64,000 nucleotides of DNA from Acanthacorydalis orientalis (Eukaryota > Arthropoda > Insecta > Megaloptera > Corydalidae). Numbering within the stretch: position 1 is the first letter of the stretch; the number at the start of each line of letters is the position of its first letter. Of the stretch, positions 60,981 to 64,000 are shown in pieces. The notes beneath the pieces are model-generated. The model was not told where the DNA came from. It ran no database searches and was given only the letters and a program-made list of their open reading frames with translations. A program made the position numbers and the translations under genes. Location: contig CM068323.1 in the NCBI GenBank assembly GCA_034766995.1, positions 17,438,016-17,502,015 of the forward strand, read 5' to 3'.

Positions 60981-62548
60981 TAAGGTCCTTTTGTTTTCCA
61001 GACTGTAAAAGGTCACATTACTGAATTCCTCTAAATCTCGATGGTGTAATGTTCATTTTGTTATACTGCTTTTTTGTGTGTGAGCGTACATTTGAGAGAA
61101 ATTAAATTAAGTCTTATACTTGAAACTGAATTGAAACGAATAATGAAAATTTAAAACATGTAAAAACAGGAATGTTAATTTTTCGTAGAAACTTTTCACA
61201 ATTATACGTTGTATTTTAAGTCGTACCTTTACAAGAAAAATTATCAGAATCATTTCTTAATCTACCATTCGTTAATTAATATACAAGTATACAATAGAAG
61301 TATTTTATTTCTTTATTCACGTTTATTTTAATTAAATATAATAATTAATTTTATTTAATTATACGAGATCTATTTTTAAAATACGACTTTTTTTATAATT
61401 AACATTAAATATCTTTTTAATTAGATTTATTTTGTAAGTAAATACTTATTTTTAGCAAAACATTTTCAACAAAGTGTCAAATACATGGAATATGTTTAAA
61501 AATATGGTTTCATTTCTTAATTAAAGAAAACTATGTAACATTTTTTTCTTTTTATAAAAAATAAAATAGTTTAATTCAATAGAAAGTAAATATCCGTTAA
61601 TAACTATATCTTTTTATATTTGAAAAGTGTCATACTTTACCATAATTCTTAACAAAAGTAAAAGAAATGAAATTTATTTTCTTAATTCTTCATAATGAAT
61701 CAACAATATGCTTTACGCAAAAAAATATTATTGATAAACATTTAAAAACGTGTTTTAATACATTTTTTAATTAATAGAGGCAATTGACGTAACTGAAAAA
61801 AATAAACCTTTGTGTTAAATGCTTCGTATAATGACCAGGAAAAAATCTACCTAATATATTGTTAAACGCCTTCATGAACATTATTTTCAGAAAACAATTA
61901 AGTATTCTTGAAAGTTTAAAAAAACTTTGACAAAAGAGAAAAAATATAACAAAAAAATTCCAACAATTTTTTTATCCGCATTGTATCATAAAAATTTGCA
62001 ATGTGCGATATAAAATGTTCCGTCATTAATTTCTTTAAATCTTCTTATTTCGCTGGTTTCGTACATTGAGTCTTTTTCGTAAATTATTCGAAGAACTCGA
62101 CGTTCGTATTTGTAGATATTTTATTATTGTAATTGCCCACGTCAAAGATATTGAATATTTTCAATTGACATATTTTTCTCTGTTGTATAAATCGCGAAAT
62201 GTGACAGGTTAGTTTATTGTTAACACACAATTTTTACTTATTGCAATTTTTTACATTTTCTCTGACATGTGTCGATTCGTTTCTTTGATTTTTTTATAAC
62301 GAACAGGTTCTTTTATTTAATAAAAGTTTACGTTTTTATTTTAAGATCCCTTACCAAACAATATGTTTTCTTTATTTTGAACTTTTACTTCTGAACTTTA
62401 AAATAAAAGCTTTTTATTAAAACAAGATTCTAGACATTTACTTTTGTAATAATTTGAATTAAATTCCATTGAGTTTACTATATTTCTTAAATAAATTGAA
62501 TAATATTTTATATCAATAATTAATATTTAAATATTAAGATTTGATAAC

Positions 62549-62576
62549 ATATATATATATATATATATATATATAC
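62549..62576. repeat. (AT)n microsatellite
   Basis: About 13 units. Confidence 0.95.
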
Positions 62577-62959
62577 TATAATAAAGTAACTGTAAATACT
62601 CAATGTTGTTTGGCCCCTAACAGAAGTTAGCACAATTAAAATTCAGTGTTATGATGCTGTATTTTAACACAGTTGTTGTATATTATTTATTATTTGGTTG
62701 TTCAAATATAAGGTAAGGCAAAAATAAATTGATTGACTTACTCACTTTAGAGTAAGAAATATTTAATTATCCATCTAGAGTTTACTGATAGGTTCTGTAT
62801 ACTGAAAGTTAAGAATATAGATGATGTATAAAAATCATTACATTTTTAAAAAAGAGCAGATCATATAGTTCATTATGATTACTCGAAAAGTTAGAGGAAA
62901 TAACTGTAAATTTTGGGTATGACAAATGATTTAGGAATGCAATGAGACAGACATGCATT

Positions 62960-62960
<1 letters not shown>

Positions 62961-62992
<32 letters not shown>
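62961..62992. repeat. (AT)n microsatellite
   Basis: About 15 units. Confidence 0.95.
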
Positions 62993-62995
<3 letters not shown>

Positions 62996-63799
62996 GAATA
63001 TTATTGAAAGATAATAATAACTAAAATGGATAATAATAAAATTAACTTTAAACAATTATTCAGAATTTACCCTAACATCAAATAACGTTGAAATATCTCG
63101 CATTTAAATTTAATAAAATCGATGTAATAAATCAGCTTACACTATTATTTTCTTACATCGCAAGCGCGAATTTTTGCACTGTCGTAAAAAGTTCCGAATA
63201 AAAAATCTAACAAGAAAAAAATGCACACAATACGTTCATATCATACAATGTTTGGTATTCAGATACATTGTACTAGTATTATTGCAGTCACGTTGATCAA
63301 AATGCATACATTGTTCTGTTGAGATTATATTGGTATTTTACATTGAAACTACAAAAGAACGACTGTGAGTCGAACGCATGCATTAATAATTAAAATCTAT
63401 GAATTTTAAAGCTTTCCTAAATGTCTAAATAAGAATGTTCTGTATATAGTATTTTCTTATTCGATTTCTTTTTTTTTATTTATTTATCTATATTTAAGTT
63501 TTGTAAATAAGGTTTTATTTATAAATAATTCTTATAAAAAAGAATAAACAATATAAAAATGTTATACAAATAACCGAAATGATTCTTCATCTTATAATGC
63601 AACAAACTTATGTTCATCTTAATAAAGAACACTACATTATTATGCAGAAAATCATAGTTCTTGAAATATGCAACTTTACAAAAAAATTAATGCCTTGATA
63701 ATCAGTTCCATCGCACATAAAATGGAACTCTAAGCAATTCTAGTAACTAGATGTGATATGTTTGGAGAGAAATGTTCATAACTGATACAATTATGTATG

Positions 63800-63819
63800 G
63801 ATATATATATATATATATG
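63800..63819. repeat. (AT)n microsatellite
   Basis: About 10 units. Confidence 0.92.
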
Positions 63820-64000
63820 AAAAATATTAAAAATTAATAATAACAAAAATATTTTTCATGTACTCGTATATACAGATTTTCAAACAATGGAAAGAAATGT
63901 TTTATAATTGGTCATATTCTCATTACATATGAAAAAATATTTTCAGATGAATAAAAATATAATCTTTTTTTAAAAAAATAGTATTAGAACTATCTTATAA

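Larger units (their letters stand above)
60981..64000. other. AT-rich spacer
   Basis: No supported gene. Sequence around 63130-63400 is somewhat less AT-rich (TCGCAAGCGCGAATTTTTGC) with no open frame. Short TA tracts at 62549, 62961 and 63800. Confidence 0.65.

Overview
The window looks like nuclear DNA of a very AT-rich metazoan, most probably an insect. By eye the G+C content is about one fifth to one quarter. There is no bacterial gene packing, no ribosome-binding-site pattern and no long open frame: the longest open frame of any kind is about 175 codons and comes from a CT-rich simple repeat. Roughly sixty (TA)n, (CA)n and (TATG)n microsatellites are scattered through it, and short CpG-bearing islets of 200-500 bp sit in the AT-rich background. 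The insect assignment, with a faint preference for Hymenoptera-like composition, is inference from base composition only. No conserved protein, rRNA, tRNA or snRNA was recognised.

Layout. Long AT-rich spacer with microsatellites makes up most of the window. It reads as intergenic sequence and/or very large introns. The islets lie near 0.53-0.80, 2.2-2.4, 4.4-4.75, 6.0-6.2, 7.26-7.5, 14.44-14.71, 15.95-16.36, 18.53-18.83, 20.1-20.54, 22.54-22.99, 31.16-31.56, 32.86-33.34, 34.64-34.86, 38.37-38.9, 42.2-42.4, 43.79-44.11, 45.1-45.43, 47.85-48.09, 50.14-50.57, 59.13-59.58 and 60.36-60.98 kb. They are the only places where promoters, first exons, enhancers or conserved non-coding elements are likely.

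Best gene candidates, all low to moderate confidence. (i) A minus-strand first coding exon at 59201-59045: signal-peptide-like N-terminus, phase-1 GTGAGT donor, and a weak TATA/initiator pair 32 bp apart. (ii) A plus-strand first coding exon at 38709-38877: signal-peptide-like, phase-1 GTAAGT donor. (iii) A compact minus-strand unit at 713-274: TATAAAA inside GC-rich sequence, a 97-codon ATG frame with two hydrophobic segments, and a downstream AATAAA. (iv) Weaker signal-peptide-like exons or small frames at 14612 (+), 24169 (+), 44091 (-), 16159 (-), 6233 (-) and 50572 (-). If (i) and (ii) are real, much of the window is intron of one or both genes.

Non-coding and mobile features. The strongest structural signal is a gap-free hairpin at 37462-37552. 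It has 36 of 40 positions paired, and all four transition-type differences form G-U pairs on the + strand, so it resembles a microRNA precursor. It lies within a weaker ~195-bp foldback. A ~228-bp TTAA-bounded element at 25061-25288 has CCCTTTGC-type termini and looks like a non-autonomous piggyBac-like (MITE) insertion. A 44-bp palindrome lies at 12734-12777. No functional system linking these parts is visible.
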